A DNA stretch of 64,000 nt, taken from NCBI RefSeq assembly GCF_003231285.1, contig NZ_QKNS01000008.1, positions 186,001 through 250,000 on the forward strand, written 5' to 3'. The DNA comes from Hymenobacter sediminis. Its GTDB lineage: Bacteria > Bacteroidota > Bacteroidia > Cytophagales > Hymenobacteraceae. Shown piece after piece: positions 23,357 through 32,285 of this stretch. The notes under the pieces are model-generated. The model had not been told where the DNA came from, made no database searches, and saw only the letters and a program-made list of their open reading frames with translations. Position 1 is the first letter of the stretch, and every line of letters starts with the position of its first letter. A program made the translations under genes and the position numbers.

Positions 23357-24355
23357 TTGGTGGCTACTCTTTCTATGGCGTCCTCTCTGGTATCAATTGT
23401 GTTGCTGGCCAGTAGCGGGCTGGTCCTGTTTCTATACGCCGTAAGCCGCCTGGCACTGGCGTTACGACACGTAGCGGGAAAACGGGTACAGGACGTGCTG
23501 CATCGGTTTACCCACACCATTCCCCTAGCTATTCTCACGGGCACAATTGTTACAACCTTACTGGATTCTTCTTCCGTTGTTATTATTCTGGCTATTGCGC
23601 TGGTCAGCGCGGGCGCCCTCCCCTTCCGCAACTCGCTGGGCATCGTACTGGGAGCTAACATTGGCACCACCATTTCCAGTCAGCTTTTTGCCTTTGATAT
23701 AGGCCGCTACGCTATTGTCGCCATGCTACCTGGGTTACTGTTGCTGCTGCTGAGTAAGAAGCGAGCGGGGCGCACCGCGGGGCGGGCCCTATTCTGCTTT
23801 GGGCTGCTGTTTTTCAGCTTATTTCTGATCGGGGAAGCCGCCGCCCCCCTCCGCAACTACGCGGGGGTGCAAGCGTGGCTGCTCCGGTTGGAGAATCCCA
23901 TACGCGGAGCGGGGGTAGGCGCTATCGTGACCTTGCTCATTCAGTCTTCCTCCGCCACGCTGGGCATGGTCATCAAATTGGCCGCCAAGGGGCTGGTGAC
24001 CTTACCGGCCGGAATTGCAGTCATGCTCGGGGCCGAGCTGGGCACCTGTTCTGATACGCTGCTGGCTACGCTGGGCCGGGGCCGGGCCGCGCTGAAGACG
24101 GGTCTTTTCCACTTGGGCTTCAACACCATTTCTATTGCCCTGGGTCTGCTACTGCTTGAGCCCTTCACGGCGCTTGTGCTGCGGCTGGCAGGCCAAGCCG
24201 ACGTAGCCCGCCAGCTGGCCCACGCCCACGTGCTGTTCAACGTAACCGGGGTGCTGCTCTTTGCGCCTCTGCTACCGCTTTGTCAGCGCTTGCTCGATGC
24301 CTGGCTACCCGAAGCTAGCCCGCTGCGGCCACAACTGAGCGTGCAGTCAGCTTAA
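23357..24355 (+). CDS. Na/Pi cotransporter family protein (NptA-like)
   Basis: A 332-residue integral membrane protein with the two inverted repeats of the Na_Pi_cotrans family. Repeat 1 has TTLLDSSSVVIILAIALV and GIVLGANIGTTISSQLFAF; repeat 2 has LLIQSSSATLGMVIKLAA and GAELGTCSDTLLATL. About eight to nine hydrophobic helices. The C-terminal PhoU-like domain found in longer homologues is absent; it ends just after the last helix. It probably takes up phosphate with sodium at the inner membrane. The ATG at 23357 or a Met six codons later (MASSLVS) could be the start. A 225-bp non-coding spacer follows. Confidence 0.9.
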   Translation: MVATLSMASSLVSIVLLASSGLVLFLYAVSRLALALRHVAGKRVQDVLHRFTHTIPLAILTGTIVTTLLDSSSVVIILAIALVSAGALPFRNSLGIVLGANIGTTISSQLFAFDIGRYAIVAMLPGLLLLLLSKKRAGRTAGRALFCFGLLFFSLFLIGEAAAPLRNYAGVQAWLLRLENPIRGAGVGAIVTLLIQSSSATLGMVIKLAAKGLVTLPAGIAVMLGAELGTCSDTLLATLGRGRAALKTGLFHLGFNTISIALGLLLLEPFTALVLRLAGQADVARQLAHAHVLFNVTGVLLFAPLLPLCQRLLDAWLPEASPLRPQLSVQSA

Positions 24356-24579
24356 GCCGTTTTAGGTCAGTCAAACTGTGTCGTCTTTATCATATTGTAA
24401 TGAACATCTTACTGATGAGCACTGCTCCTGTGCCAGCTAACAGGGAAGTGAGCAAGCGTATAGTGCATAGTATAACGGGGCGATTTATACCCTTTTCCAA
24501 ACACTCCAGCTTACGCAGGTGGCTTACTTAACTAATCACTATTTTTGATATTTCCTGTTCTCACGCTCCGGTTTTCCTA

Positions 24580-26205
24580 GTGAAGTTCTTTTTCCTGTTT
24601 GGTATTTTCCTGCTCAGCCTGCACTCCTCTGTGGCCGACTCTAGAAGCCGCGGCCAGCTGCACCAGGAGTTGAAGCAGGCCCTGCAGCACAAGCAGGAGT
24701 ATGATGCCCAGCGGAGGAACCGCATTGCCATTCTGACGGCCGCGTATGCATCCAACAAGAAAGACAACGAGGCGAAGTTTGACCTTGGTCTTCGCATCTA
24801 CGACGAGTATAAGGCCTTTAAGTACGACTCGGCTTTCGCCTATAGCCAGAAGATAACGCAAGTAGCCCACCGCCTAAACAACCCCGAAAAAACGGAAATA
24901 GCCAAGCTCAAGCTGGCTTTTATTCTACTCTCGTCGGGGATGTTCAAAGAAACGTTTGAAACTATCGACGCTATCCGGCCCAATCGGCTGAGCTCGGCCG
25001 ATAAGTTGGACTATTACTTTCTGAAAGCCCGGGCCTACAGCGACCTGGGGGTCTTCAATCAAGACCAAGTCTACCAACCGGCTTATAATACTAAGGCTCA
25101 GGCCTATGCCGATACGGCCTTGCAGTTTAGCCAGCCTGGCACCTACGATAATCTGGCCATCCGGCAATTCCAGGCAGTAAAATCCGGTGCCTTACAGGAG
25201 GGCGTTGACTTGTACCGTCAGATTCGCGCGCTTCCTAACCTGACGCTTCACCAACTAGCCGTCAGCGCCAGTACCACTGCGTATATCTACACGCTCTTGC
25301 AGCAGGAGGAGAAAGCCTATGAGTTACTGCTGGTATCGGCCACGGCTGATGTGAAGTCGGCAACCAAGGAAACAGTAGCCATCTTTCAGCTTTCAGACTA
25401 TTGCTACCGCCACGGCGACCTGGAAAACGCGTACGCCTACATTAAGGAGGCCCGGGCCCAGGCAGCGTTTTACAAGGCTCGCCAGCGCCAGATAGAGATA
25501 AGCCATATTTCTTCCGTCATTGAAGCCCAGAAGATCAACATTATTGAAAACCAGCGCCGCTCCCTGAAGATTTATGCGGTGGCCGTGACGGTGCTCGTAT
25601 TGTTCGCCATTGGGTTTGTGATTATTATCTTCCAGCAACTCCGCAAGCTGCAGAAAGCCGGCCAGCTGATTTCAGTGACCAACCGGGAGCTGCAGGAGCG
25701 CAACCACGAGCTGCGCCAGCTTAACACGGGGTTGAACGAGGCCAACAAGATCAAGGAAGAATACATTGCCTACTACTTCCACAACAACTCCCAGCTGATT
25801 GACAAGCTGGATGTGCTACGCAAGGCGCTGGACACGCAACTGGAAAACAAGCAGTATGGGGCCGTCCGGAAGCTGGTTGATGCTATCAACATCAAGCAGC
25901 AGCGCAATGAGCTATTCAAAGGGTTTGACACTGTCTTTCTGCGGCTGTTTCCTCACTTTATAGAGCAGTTCAACAGCTTGTTTAAGCAGGAAGACCAGTA
26001 TCATGTATCGGAAGAGCAGCTGCTGCCAACGGAGCTGCGCATCTTTGCCCTCATCCGGCTAGGCATCACCGACAGCGAGCAGATCAGCCGCATGCTGGGC
26101 TACTCTATCAACACCATCTATACCTACAAAACGCGGGTAAAAAACCGCTCCATTATTCCCAACGAAGAGTTCGAGGCCCGGATTTTAGCCATCAACGCAA
26201 TCTGA
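24580..26205 (+). CDS. SusR-like membrane regulator (DUF6377)
   Basis: 541 residues from a GTG start. Signal peptide (FFFLFGIFLLSLHSSVA), then a periplasmic helical TPR-like region (~30-320), one membrane helix (IYAVAVTVLVLFAIGFVIII, ~330-350), a coiled coil (LQERNHELRQLNTGLNEANK), and a cytoplasmic DNA-binding end with LPTELRIFALIRLGITDSEQ and SINTIYTYKTRVK, a LuxR-like helix-turn-helix. Length and layout match SusR of the Bacteroides starch utilisation system, which senses maltose. The downstream GH97 and GH13 genes support this role, though the transporter genes it would normally control are missing. Confidence 0.88.
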   Translation: MKFFFLFGIFLLSLHSSVADSRSRGQLHQELKQALQHKQEYDAQRRNRIAILTAAYASNKKDNEAKFDLGLRIYDEYKAFKYDSAFAYSQKITQVAHRLNNPEKTEIAKLKLAFILLSSGMFKETFETIDAIRPNRLSSADKLDYYFLKARAYSDLGVFNQDQVYQPAYNTKAQAYADTALQFSQPGTYDNLAIRQFQAVKSGALQEGVDLYRQIRALPNLTLHQLAVSASTTAYIYTLLQQEEKAYELLLVSATADVKSATKETVAIFQLSDYCYRHGDLENAYAYIKEARAQAAFYKARQRQIEISHISSVIEAQKINIIENQRRSLKIYAVAVTVLVLFAIGFVIIIFQQLRKLQKAGQLISVTNRELQERNHELRQLNTGLNEANKIKEEYIAYYFHNNSQLIDKLDVLRKALDTQLENKQYGAVRKLVDAINIKQQRNELFKGFDTVFLRLFPHFIEQFNSLFKQEDQYHVSEEQLLPTELRIFALIRLGITDSEQISRMLGYSINTIYTYKTRVKNRSIIPNEEFEARILAINAI

Positions 26206-27051
26206 GGTTCCGTGGCAATAGGGCCAGCTACGGTGGCTGGCTCAGGTTCCGCCTACCCAAAATAACTAGGCTCCTGCTCTGAGCGGTGGCGGCCCTTTAT
26301 ACCGGCTGCGCCCAGTTTACAAGTCGGCTGCCAGCACCCTGCTTTCCTGTGACCCTCTATCCGTAGCGCTACCCCTGTGGCTGGGCGTTCTGGCCCATGT
26401 GCACCTTTCCACTAACTCAACAGTAAAGGTGGCAGGGCTACCACAACTGGCGGATGCCACGCATACTCGCATGCGTAGCTCCGTCGCTCCGTCCCACAGG
26501 CCGTTGTTTTCTCAGCCGGGCTCCTCCCTATTGAGCGGCACATTCGGGTAAACAGCACCCTGTTTCTGGCCTTGACTTAAGCTGAAATATGGCTGGCTGT
26601 TCCTGCCCCTTGCTGGTTGGTTCACCAAAGAAGTGAGTTGTTACTATTAATCGTAATACTGAGTTACTCAACCTGTAAATGCCCTGCTACCGGAACGTCT
26701 GCAGTCATAAAAGCAGAAAATACAGGTCATATTTCTTTCATATTTATCAATACTTTATTTAGCACAAGCACCTGTATATCATCAACATATAAGCTACACA
26801 CCTTAATATTTTCTAGATCTGGTTTTGATAAGTTTTGGGTACCACCAAGGGGCCATTCATTTGTCTTGAGCTAGGTGCTGAACGAGAGGGGTAGCCGGCC
26901 ACAATGGCTACTTCCGCCAGCACTTGGGTAACACATCAACCCATTGTTCCCGCCATCAATCCCACTCCTATGTCGGTACCCTTACTACCCCTACCTCGCC
27001 GTTAGCAAACGGCCTGAGGCTTATTGCTACCCCTAGGACGCGGTGTTCGCT
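26206..27051. other. Gene graveyard between susR-like and susB-like genes
   Basis: About 850 bp without an intact gene. An open frame of ~70 codons around 26320-26550 (LLSCDPLSVALPLWLGVLAH at its start) may be remnant coding sequence, but I cannot assign it. Bases 26630-26870 form an AT-rich island like a promoter region, now leading to no gene. The 86-codon frame at 26617-26874 inside it is compositionally non-coding. Confidence 0.5.
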
Positions 27052-27153
27052 ATGAGCGTGTTTCCAAACCCAACCCAAGGCAGCTACACCTTTTCTTGCC
27101 AAGTGCAGGTAGGCAATAAGCTAGCCACGCGCCGTCTGGCTGTAACCCGCTAA
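27052..27153 (+). pseudogene. T9SS C-terminal sorting domain fossil
   Basis: The frame reads MSVFPNPTQGSYTFSCQVQV, then GNKLATRRLAVTR and stop. This has the VFPNPTxG start and the xxxRLxVTR end of a type A T9SS sorting domain, but an in-frame stop (27034-27036) lies just upstream and nothing else of the cargo protein is recognisable. Confidence 0.65.
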
Positions 27154-27221
27154 TGATTCCCGGAGCAGAAGCCGGGCCAGAAGCGCGGCCAGTATCCCAC
27201 GCTTTCAACCCAGCCACTCTT

Positions 27222-27386
27222 TTTTCTACTTACTGGGCGCGCCTATACCCCGTGCAGTCCGCCCTGAACCATACTACCTGGATAAATGCCCTGAACGGTT
27301 GAGCAACGCCGGTGCAGGGTACCGTATCGCTGCAGCCCTACCAGTACCTTATTCTGCAAACCCAACCCGGGAAGTCCGGTCGCTAA
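27222..27386 (+). pseudogene. Alpha-amylase C-terminal domain fossil
   Basis: A frame ending at TAA 27384-27386 reads TTWINALNG, an in-frame TGA (27300-27302), ATPVQGTVSLQPYQYLILQT and a short tail. It mirrors the end of the intact GH13 enzyme downstream (TWTNALQGG ... VSLSPYGYLVL). It is therefore the last strand-rich domain of a second, lost GH13 enzyme. The catalytic barrel is gone. Confidence 0.75.
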
Positions 27387-27423
27387 CCAACCGTAGCGGC
27401 TCCGCTCCCCGATACTTACCTGA

Positions 27424-29535
27424 ATGAAAAATTCGTTAATTGTTGTGTTGCTGGCGGCTGGCCTACCCGCCCTCGCTCAGAACACGGCCCCGCTTACCGC
27501 CCGCCTCGATAAAGTCAGCCTGACGTTTGCTTTGTCCCCCGACGGGCGGCCTACCTACGCCGTGCAGTTAGGCCCGAAACCCGTCATCAACACCTCCCGC
27601 CTGGGCCTGGAGCTGGCCGATGGCAAAGGCTTCGATGGCCCCCTGGAAGTGACCGGCTCCGAGACCAAGAACGTAGATGAAAGCTGGAACCCGGTGTGGG
27701 GAGAGGTGAAAACCATCCGCAACCACTACCAGCAGCTCACGGTGCACTTGCGTCAGCCCCAGGCTCCCGGCCGCCGCCTCGATGTAGTGTTCCGGGTGTT
27801 TGCCGATGGGGTAGGCTTCCGCTACGAGTTTCCGCAGCAGCCCAATCTCACTTATTTCGTGGTGCAGCAGGAGAAAACGGAGTTCAACCTGCCGGCCAAC
27901 CACAAAGCCTTCTGGATACCCGGCGACTACGACTCCAACGAGTATACCTACAGCACCACCCGCCTGAGCGAGGTAAATACCACGCCGATTGAGCCTATTC
28001 AGCTAAAGGCCGCGGCCCAGCGCATCCAAACCCCACTCATGCTCAAGTCCGACGACGGACTGTACGTGAACATCCATGAGGCGGCGCTGGTCAACTATCC
28101 GGCCATGATGCTGAACGTGAACACCAAGAGCTTCAGCCTGAGCAGCCAGCTGGTGCCCTCGGCCACCGGTGCAGCGGCTTACCTGCAAGCACCTGAGCAC
28201 ACGCCCTGGCGCACCATCATCGTCAGCGACAAAGCCCCCGAGGTGCTGGGCAGCAAGCTCATCCTCAACTTGAACGAGCCCACCAAGTTCCCGACTACCG
28301 ACTGGATTAAGCCCCAGAAATTTGTGGGCGTGTGGTGGGAAATGCACGTGAATAAAGCCAGCTGGAACTACGCCGACACCAGCAACATCAAGCTGGTTGG
28401 CACCGACTGGAGCAAGCTGAAAGCCAACGGCCACCACGGCGCCAACACCGCCAACGTAAAGCGCTACATCGACTTCGCCGCTAAGCATGGCCTGCAAAGC
28501 GTGCTGGTAGAAGGCTGGAATGTGGGCTGGGAAGACTGGGCCAACAACTGGAAGGAAGAGGTATTCGACTTCGTGACGCCCTACCCCGATTTCAACGTGC
28601 AGGAGCTTCAGACTTACGCCGCCAGCAAGGGCGTGAAGCTGATGATGCACCACGAAACCAGCTCTTCGGTCACGAACTATGAGCGCCGCCAGGATGCCGC
28701 CTACCGCTTCATGAAGCAGTACGGCTACGACGCCGTGAAAACCGGCTATGTGGGCCGCATCATCCCGCGCGGGGAGCACCACGATGGCCAGTGGATGGTA
28801 AATCATTACAACCGCACGGCCCAGAAAACCGGCGAAAACCAGCTGATGGTGGACATGCACGAGTCGGTGCGCCCGACGGGTTTGCACCGCACTTATCCCA
28901 ACTGGCTGGCCTCGGAAGCAGCACGCGGCAATGAGTTTAACGCCTGGAGCACGGGCAACCCACCCGAGCACGAAACCATTTTGCCCTTCACCCGCCTGAT
29001 GGGCGGCCCCATGGACTACACACCCGGCATCTTTCAGATCAAGCTGGAAGGCTGGAACCCTGAGCGCAACCAGGGCAAGCAAGTGCACACCACGCTGGCC
29101 AAGCAGCTGGCCCTGTACGTGACCATGTACAGCCCCGTGCAGATGGCCGCCGATCTGCCCGAGGCCTACGAGCAGCACCTGGATGCCTTCCAGTTCATCA
29201 AGGACGTAGCCGTAGACTGGGACGATACGCGCATTCTGCTGGCTGAGCCCGGCGACTACCTCACCACGGCCCGCAAAGCCAAAGGCACTGAAGAGTGGTA
29301 CGTGGGCTCCATCACGGATGAAAAGGCCCGTACCCAAACCATTACGCTCGATTTCCTCACGCCTGGCACTACCTACGAAGCCACTATCTACGCCGATGGC
29401 AAAGGTGCCAGCTGGGACAAGAACCCACAGGCTTACCAAATCCGCCGTCAGAAAGTCAGTAACAAGTCCACGCTGAAACTGCAACTCGCTGCCGGGGGAG
29501 GCGCGGCCATCAGCCTCAAGCCGGTTAATAAATAA
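27424..29535 (+). CDS. susB: GH97 alpha-glucosidase (SusB-like)
   Basis: 703 residues. A signal peptide (LIVVLLAAGLPALAQ) predicts periplasmic location. N-terminal beta-super-sandwich, then a (beta/alpha)8 barrel with VEGWNVGWEDW, LMMHHETSSSVTNYE, DMHESVRPTGLHRTYPN and SEAARGNEFNAWS, and a C-terminal beta domain. The glutamates in HHETSS, DMHESV and ARGNEFN match the general-base/acid positions of the inverting, Ca-dependent SusB branch of GH97. It hydrolyses alpha-glucosidic bonds of maltooligosaccharides. It is followed by the GH13 gene at 77 bp, likely one operon. The symbol is used by homology. Confidence 0.95.
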   Translation: MKNSLIVVLLAAGLPALAQNTAPLTARLDKVSLTFALSPDGRPTYAVQLGPKPVINTSRLGLELADGKGFDGPLEVTGSETKNVDESWNPVWGEVKTIRNHYQQLTVHLRQPQAPGRRLDVVFRVFADGVGFRYEFPQQPNLTYFVVQQEKTEFNLPANHKAFWIPGDYDSNEYTYSTTRLSEVNTTPIEPIQLKAAAQRIQTPLMLKSDDGLYVNIHEAALVNYPAMMLNVNTKSFSLSSQLVPSATGAAAYLQAPEHTPWRTIIVSDKAPEVLGSKLILNLNEPTKFPTTDWIKPQKFVGVWWEMHVNKASWNYADTSNIKLVGTDWSKLKANGHHGANTANVKRYIDFAAKHGLQSVLVEGWNVGWEDWANNWKEEVFDFVTPYPDFNVQELQTYAASKGVKLMMHHETSSSVTNYERRQDAAYRFMKQYGYDAVKTGYVGRIIPRGEHHDGQWMVNHYNRTAQKTGENQLMVDMHESVRPTGLHRTYPNWLASEAARGNEFNAWSTGNPPEHETILPFTRLMGGPMDYTPGIFQIKLEGWNPERNQGKQVHTTLAKQLALYVTMYSPVQMAADLPEAYEQHLDAFQFIKDVAVDWDDTRILLAEPGDYLTTARKAKGTEEWYVGSITDEKARTQTITLDFLTPGTTYEATIYADGKGASWDKNPQAYQIRRQKVSNKSTLKLQLAAGGGAAISLKPVNK

Positions 29536-29611
29536 GAACAGTGTAACCGAGCGGGCGCTTCAACGCTTCTGCTTCGTTTTCAACTTCCCATACTCCCTAT
29601 CTTCTTCTGTA

Positions 29612-31030
29612 ATGTCTTTGCTTCAAACTGCATACAACAATGGGTTAGCGTTTGTACTGGCTGCCGGGCTGCTAGGCGCCTGCAAATCGGATACTCCGGC
29701 AGCACCTGCCCCAAACCCAACTCCGCCGCCCACTACTCCTACCTCGCCCACGCCCACCCAATATGGCACCCCATTCACGGGCGTGCCCGCCCGCGAGGAT
29801 GCCGTGATGTACCAAGTAAACATGCGCGCCTTTAGCCAGAGAGGCAACTTTGCCGGCGTTACGGCTCGCCTCGACTCCATCCGGGACCTAGGCGTGAACG
29901 TGCTTTATCTGATGCCGATTTACCCCATCGGCACCGACAGCAAATCAGTAAACTCGCCGTATGCCGTGAAGGATTACCGCGCGGTAAACTCTGAGTTTGG
30001 TTCCCTCACGGACTTGCGCACGTTGGTAGATGGGGCCCACCAGCGCGGCATGGCCGTGATGCTCGACTGGGTAGCCAACCACACCAGCTGGGACCACCCC
30101 TGGATAACCCAGCACCCCGACTGGTACCAGAAAAATGCGGCCGGCGCCATTACCTCCGTATCCAACAACGGCACTACCTATAACGATGTGGCCCAGCTCA
30201 ACTTCAGCAACGCGGCTATGCGGCTGGAAATGATTTCGGCCCTGAAATCGTGGGTATACACGGCCAACGTAGACGGGTTCCGCTTCGACTACGCCGATTT
30301 CCAGCCCAACGACTTCTGGAAACAAGCCATTGACACGCTGCGCAATGTTAAGTCGCACAAGCTGCTGCTTTTGGCCGAGAGCAGCCGTTCCTCCAACTTC
30401 GCTTCCGGCTTCGACTACAATTTCGGCTTCAACTGGTATGGCGGCATCTACCAAGTGTATAAAAACGGGGCAGCCGCTACCGCCTTCGATGGGCTGAACA
30501 CCACTGAGTACAATGGCGCTACCGGTACCCAGAACGTGGTGCGCTACATCACCAACCACGACGTAAACGGCTCCGACGGTACACCAGTCGAGCTGTTCGG
30601 CGGGAAGGCGGGGGCTATGTCGGCCTTTGTAATAACGGCCCTCTACAAGGGCGTGCCCATGATCTACAATGGGCAGGAAGCAGGCATGAGTCAGCGCATT
30701 CCTTTCCCTTTTACCGGGGTGAAAGTAGCCTGGGGCGCCAATCCTGACGTAAAGCGAGCCTACAAGCAGTTGCTAGCGGCCCGCGCCGGCAGCGCCGCCC
30801 TACGCACGGGCACGCCCACCGCTTACAGCACCACCAACGTGTGCGCCTTCACTAAAACGGCTGGCTCTGAGCAAGCCTTGGTGCTAGTGAACGTGCGCAA
30901 TACCTCCCAGACGTATACCGTCCCTACGGCGTTAGCCGGTACTTGGACCAACGCGCTGCAGGGTGGTACTATCACGCTGGGTAGCCAAGTTTCCCTCTCT
31001 CCTTACGGCTACTTGGTCCTGAAAAAATAA
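29612..31030 (+). CDS. GH13 alpha-amylase family lipoprotein
   Basis: 472 residues with a lipoprotein signal (VLAAGLLGAC, lipid-accepting C24, followed by KSD) and a Pro/Thr-rich linker (30-55), so it is probably on the outer membrane, like SusG. The catalytic triad is present: nucleophile D226 in GFRFDYAD, acid/base E256 in LLLAES, and D317 in TNHDVNGSDG. The C-terminal all-beta domain ends VSLSPYGYLVLKK. It cleaves starch or maltodextrins outside, with the GH97 enzyme finishing inside. No starch-binding or transport proteins accompany it here. Confidence 0.93.
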   Translation: MSLLQTAYNNGLAFVLAAGLLGACKSDTPAAPAPNPTPPPTTPTSPTPTQYGTPFTGVPAREDAVMYQVNMRAFSQRGNFAGVTARLDSIRDLGVNVLYLMPIYPIGTDSKSVNSPYAVKDYRAVNSEFGSLTDLRTLVDGAHQRGMAVMLDWVANHTSWDHPWITQHPDWYQKNAAGAITSVSNNGTTYNDVAQLNFSNAAMRLEMISALKSWVYTANVDGFRFDYADFQPNDFWKQAIDTLRNVKSHKLLLLAESSRSSNFASGFDYNFGFNWYGGIYQVYKNGAAATAFDGLNTTEYNGATGTQNVVRYITNHDVNGSDGTPVELFGGKAGAMSAFVITALYKGVPMIYNGQEAGMSQRIPFPFTGVKVAWGANPDVKRAYKQLLAARAGSAALRTGTPTAYSTTNVCAFTKTAGSEQALVLVNVRNTSQTYTVPTALAGTWTNALQGGTITLGSQVSLSPYGYLVLKK

Positions 31031-31035
31031 AAGCA

Positions 31036-31088
31036 AATCCTAGTCTCAACCCTCTTTTCGGTGTGGAAAGAGGCTTGAGACTAGGATT
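31036..31088 (+). terminator. Large inverted repeat after the GH13 gene
   Basis: AATCCTAGTCTCAA (31036-31049) pairs with TTGAGACTAGGATT (31075-31088), and inside CCTCTTT pairs with AAAGAGG. It lies five bases after the stop. The stem is strong but lacks a T-run, so it may act as an RNA-stabilising end as much as a terminator. Confidence 0.6.
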
Positions 31089-31217
31089 AGTTAAGGGAGT
31101 ACAAAGCCTATGAGTCTACGCCCTGATACTGCTGCACCTATCCAGACGCCAGCTAGATTGTCCAGCAGTACGTACGTGTAGGAGCATACCTACTCTCCTC
31201 AGGAAATTACTTAAGTA

Positions 31218-31260
31218 AGCAGCCTACCCACTAAGCAACTGGCTTAGTGGGTAGGCTGCT
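31218..31260 (-). terminator. Perfect 18-bp hairpin overlapping a stop codon
   Basis: 31218-31235 pairs perfectly with 31243-31260 (arm AGCAGCCTACCCACTAAG), with a 7-nt loop. The last five codons and the stop of the - strand secreted protein gene lie inside the right arm. It probably terminates that gene and blocks read-through from the amylase side. Confidence 0.7.
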
Positions 31261-31804
31261 TTCCGGGCGCACTACCCGGCTTTAATACAAGAGAGTTGAA
31301 GAACGGTGCGCGCTGGATCTTGCTAGTCTTGCCAGTGGCATCAGTTGGTATAAATTGAAGCATATATACCACATCATTCACGAGTAAGCACCGAACACAG
31401 ATATACGCTGGCCTTCCCGTGTAAGTAGGCGTAATAGCTTTGGAATCAAATTCAATCCCGTTGAATCCACCTAGGGTAAATGTTGAACGGTTTAAGACGA
31501 CAGCACCGCTCCGCTCACCAAAGCCATCGAGAATAGCATCATAGTACCTGTCAGGAGATGACCAATCTTGTTCTTTTCCGGAAGGAGCAGGGCCCAGTTC
31601 TGTCCGGACGATGACATACTTCCCGTTGACGTCGTTCGTGGTGAACATCTTGACGGGGGACGGCATTTCTTGTTGCTGAGGCTGTGCCGGCAGGCGTACG
31701 GACAGACGTTCATCCACAGCAAAAGAATTCCAATCAGCAATACGGAATGAAGAGGCTGCTACGCATAGCAGCAAGAGATAAAACAGGGTATAACGTTTTT
31801 GCAT
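31244..31804 (-). CDS. Secreted protein of unknown function
   Basis: 186 residues from the ATG at 31804, chosen because it directly starts a signal peptide (MQKRYTLFYLLLLCVAASSF). The mature part (FAVDERLSVRLPAQPQQQE ... SPDRYYDAILDGFGERSGAV ... RCLLVNDVVYMLQFIPTD) resembles small exported proteins that combine a PsbP/DUF1795-like beta sheet with a conserved Y-based core, but I cannot assign a named family. Three Cys follow the signal peptide or lie near the middle (CVRC). Monocistronic, ending in a hairpin. Confidence 0.7.
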   Translation of the reverse strand: MQKRYTLFYLLLLCVAASSFRIADWNSFAVDERLSVRLPAQPQQQEMPSPVKMFTTNDVNGKYVIVRTELGPAPSGKEQDWSSPDRYYDAILDGFGERSGAVVLNRSTFTLGGFNGIEFDSKAITPTYTGRPAYICVRCLLVNDVVYMLQFIPTDATGKTSKIQRAPFFNSLVLKPGSAPGKQPTH

Positions 31805-32043
31805 CTTAAGAGATAGGAAGGCACCGTGGGATAGTAAGTACAAAGCTCACTGTATCACTTGTGTGCACTTTGTTGGTCTTGTTAGGATTGTTTTTTCTAC
31901 CCTGGCACGGTTTAAATGCTCGTGTACATCAACTAGGCGACTGACCTGTGTGCCAGATTCCTGTTTAACGGACTTAATCCAACCAAATGATTTGTTGAGG
32001 CAGTAATGTGGAAATCTTGTCCCATAAAACGCCCCAGCACAAC

Positions 32044-32090
32044 AAAAAAATAGCAGCAAAACTCTGAACATCAGAATTTTGCTGCTATTA
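32044..32090 (-). terminator. Terminator of the tRNA gene
   Basis: On the - strand AATAGCAGCAAAA..TCTGA and TCAGA..TTTTGCTGCTATT form a long stem followed by seven T. It starts 5 nt after the tRNA 3' end. The 74-codon - strand frame at 31847-32071 begins inside it and is rejected. Confidence 0.9.
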
Positions 32091-32094
32091 AAAG

Positions 32095-32168
32095 TGGGCC
32101 CAGCTGGAATCGAACCAGCGACCTACTGATTATGAGTCAGTTGCTCTAACCGATTGAGCTATAGGCCC
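32095..32168 (-). tRNA. tRNA with CAT anticodon (Met or lysidine-modified Ile2)
   Basis: Full cloverleaf on the - strand: acceptor GGGCCTA/TGGGCCC, D-arm with AGCTCAATCGGTTAGAGC, anticodon loop CTCATAA (anticodon at 32132-32134), T-arm GCTGG-TTCGATT-CCAGC, discriminator A; CCA is not encoded. It is not initiator-like. The GACTCATAATC ... GGTCGCTGG body resembles tRNA-Ile2(CAT) more than elongator Met, but the sequence alone does not settle it. Confidence 0.93.
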
Positions 32169-32285
32169 TTGCTTTGCGCAACCATCAAGTGGTTGGTTCC
32201 AGCTGTGCAAACTTCGACTTTTGTCGGCAGATTTGCAAAGCCTACCCCCTGACTTCCCGCAAACCGTTCGTTGCCCCCTTCTGCT

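Noticed and set aside
26617..26874. 85-codon frame in an AT-rich island
   Set aside because: Base composition is that of promoter DNA, residues are Ser/Thr/Ile/Lys rich without a pattern, and no start signal is present.
28003..29484. 493-codon open frame antisense to the GH97 gene
   Set aside because: It exactly shadows a gene with complete GH97 motifs; long antisense frames are common in GC-rich codon-biased genes, and the protein shows no domain.
31847..32071. 74-codon - strand frame with a hydrophobic start
   Set aside because: It starts inside the tRNA terminator hairpin and has no promoter; the hydrophobic stretch comes from the T-rich terminator.
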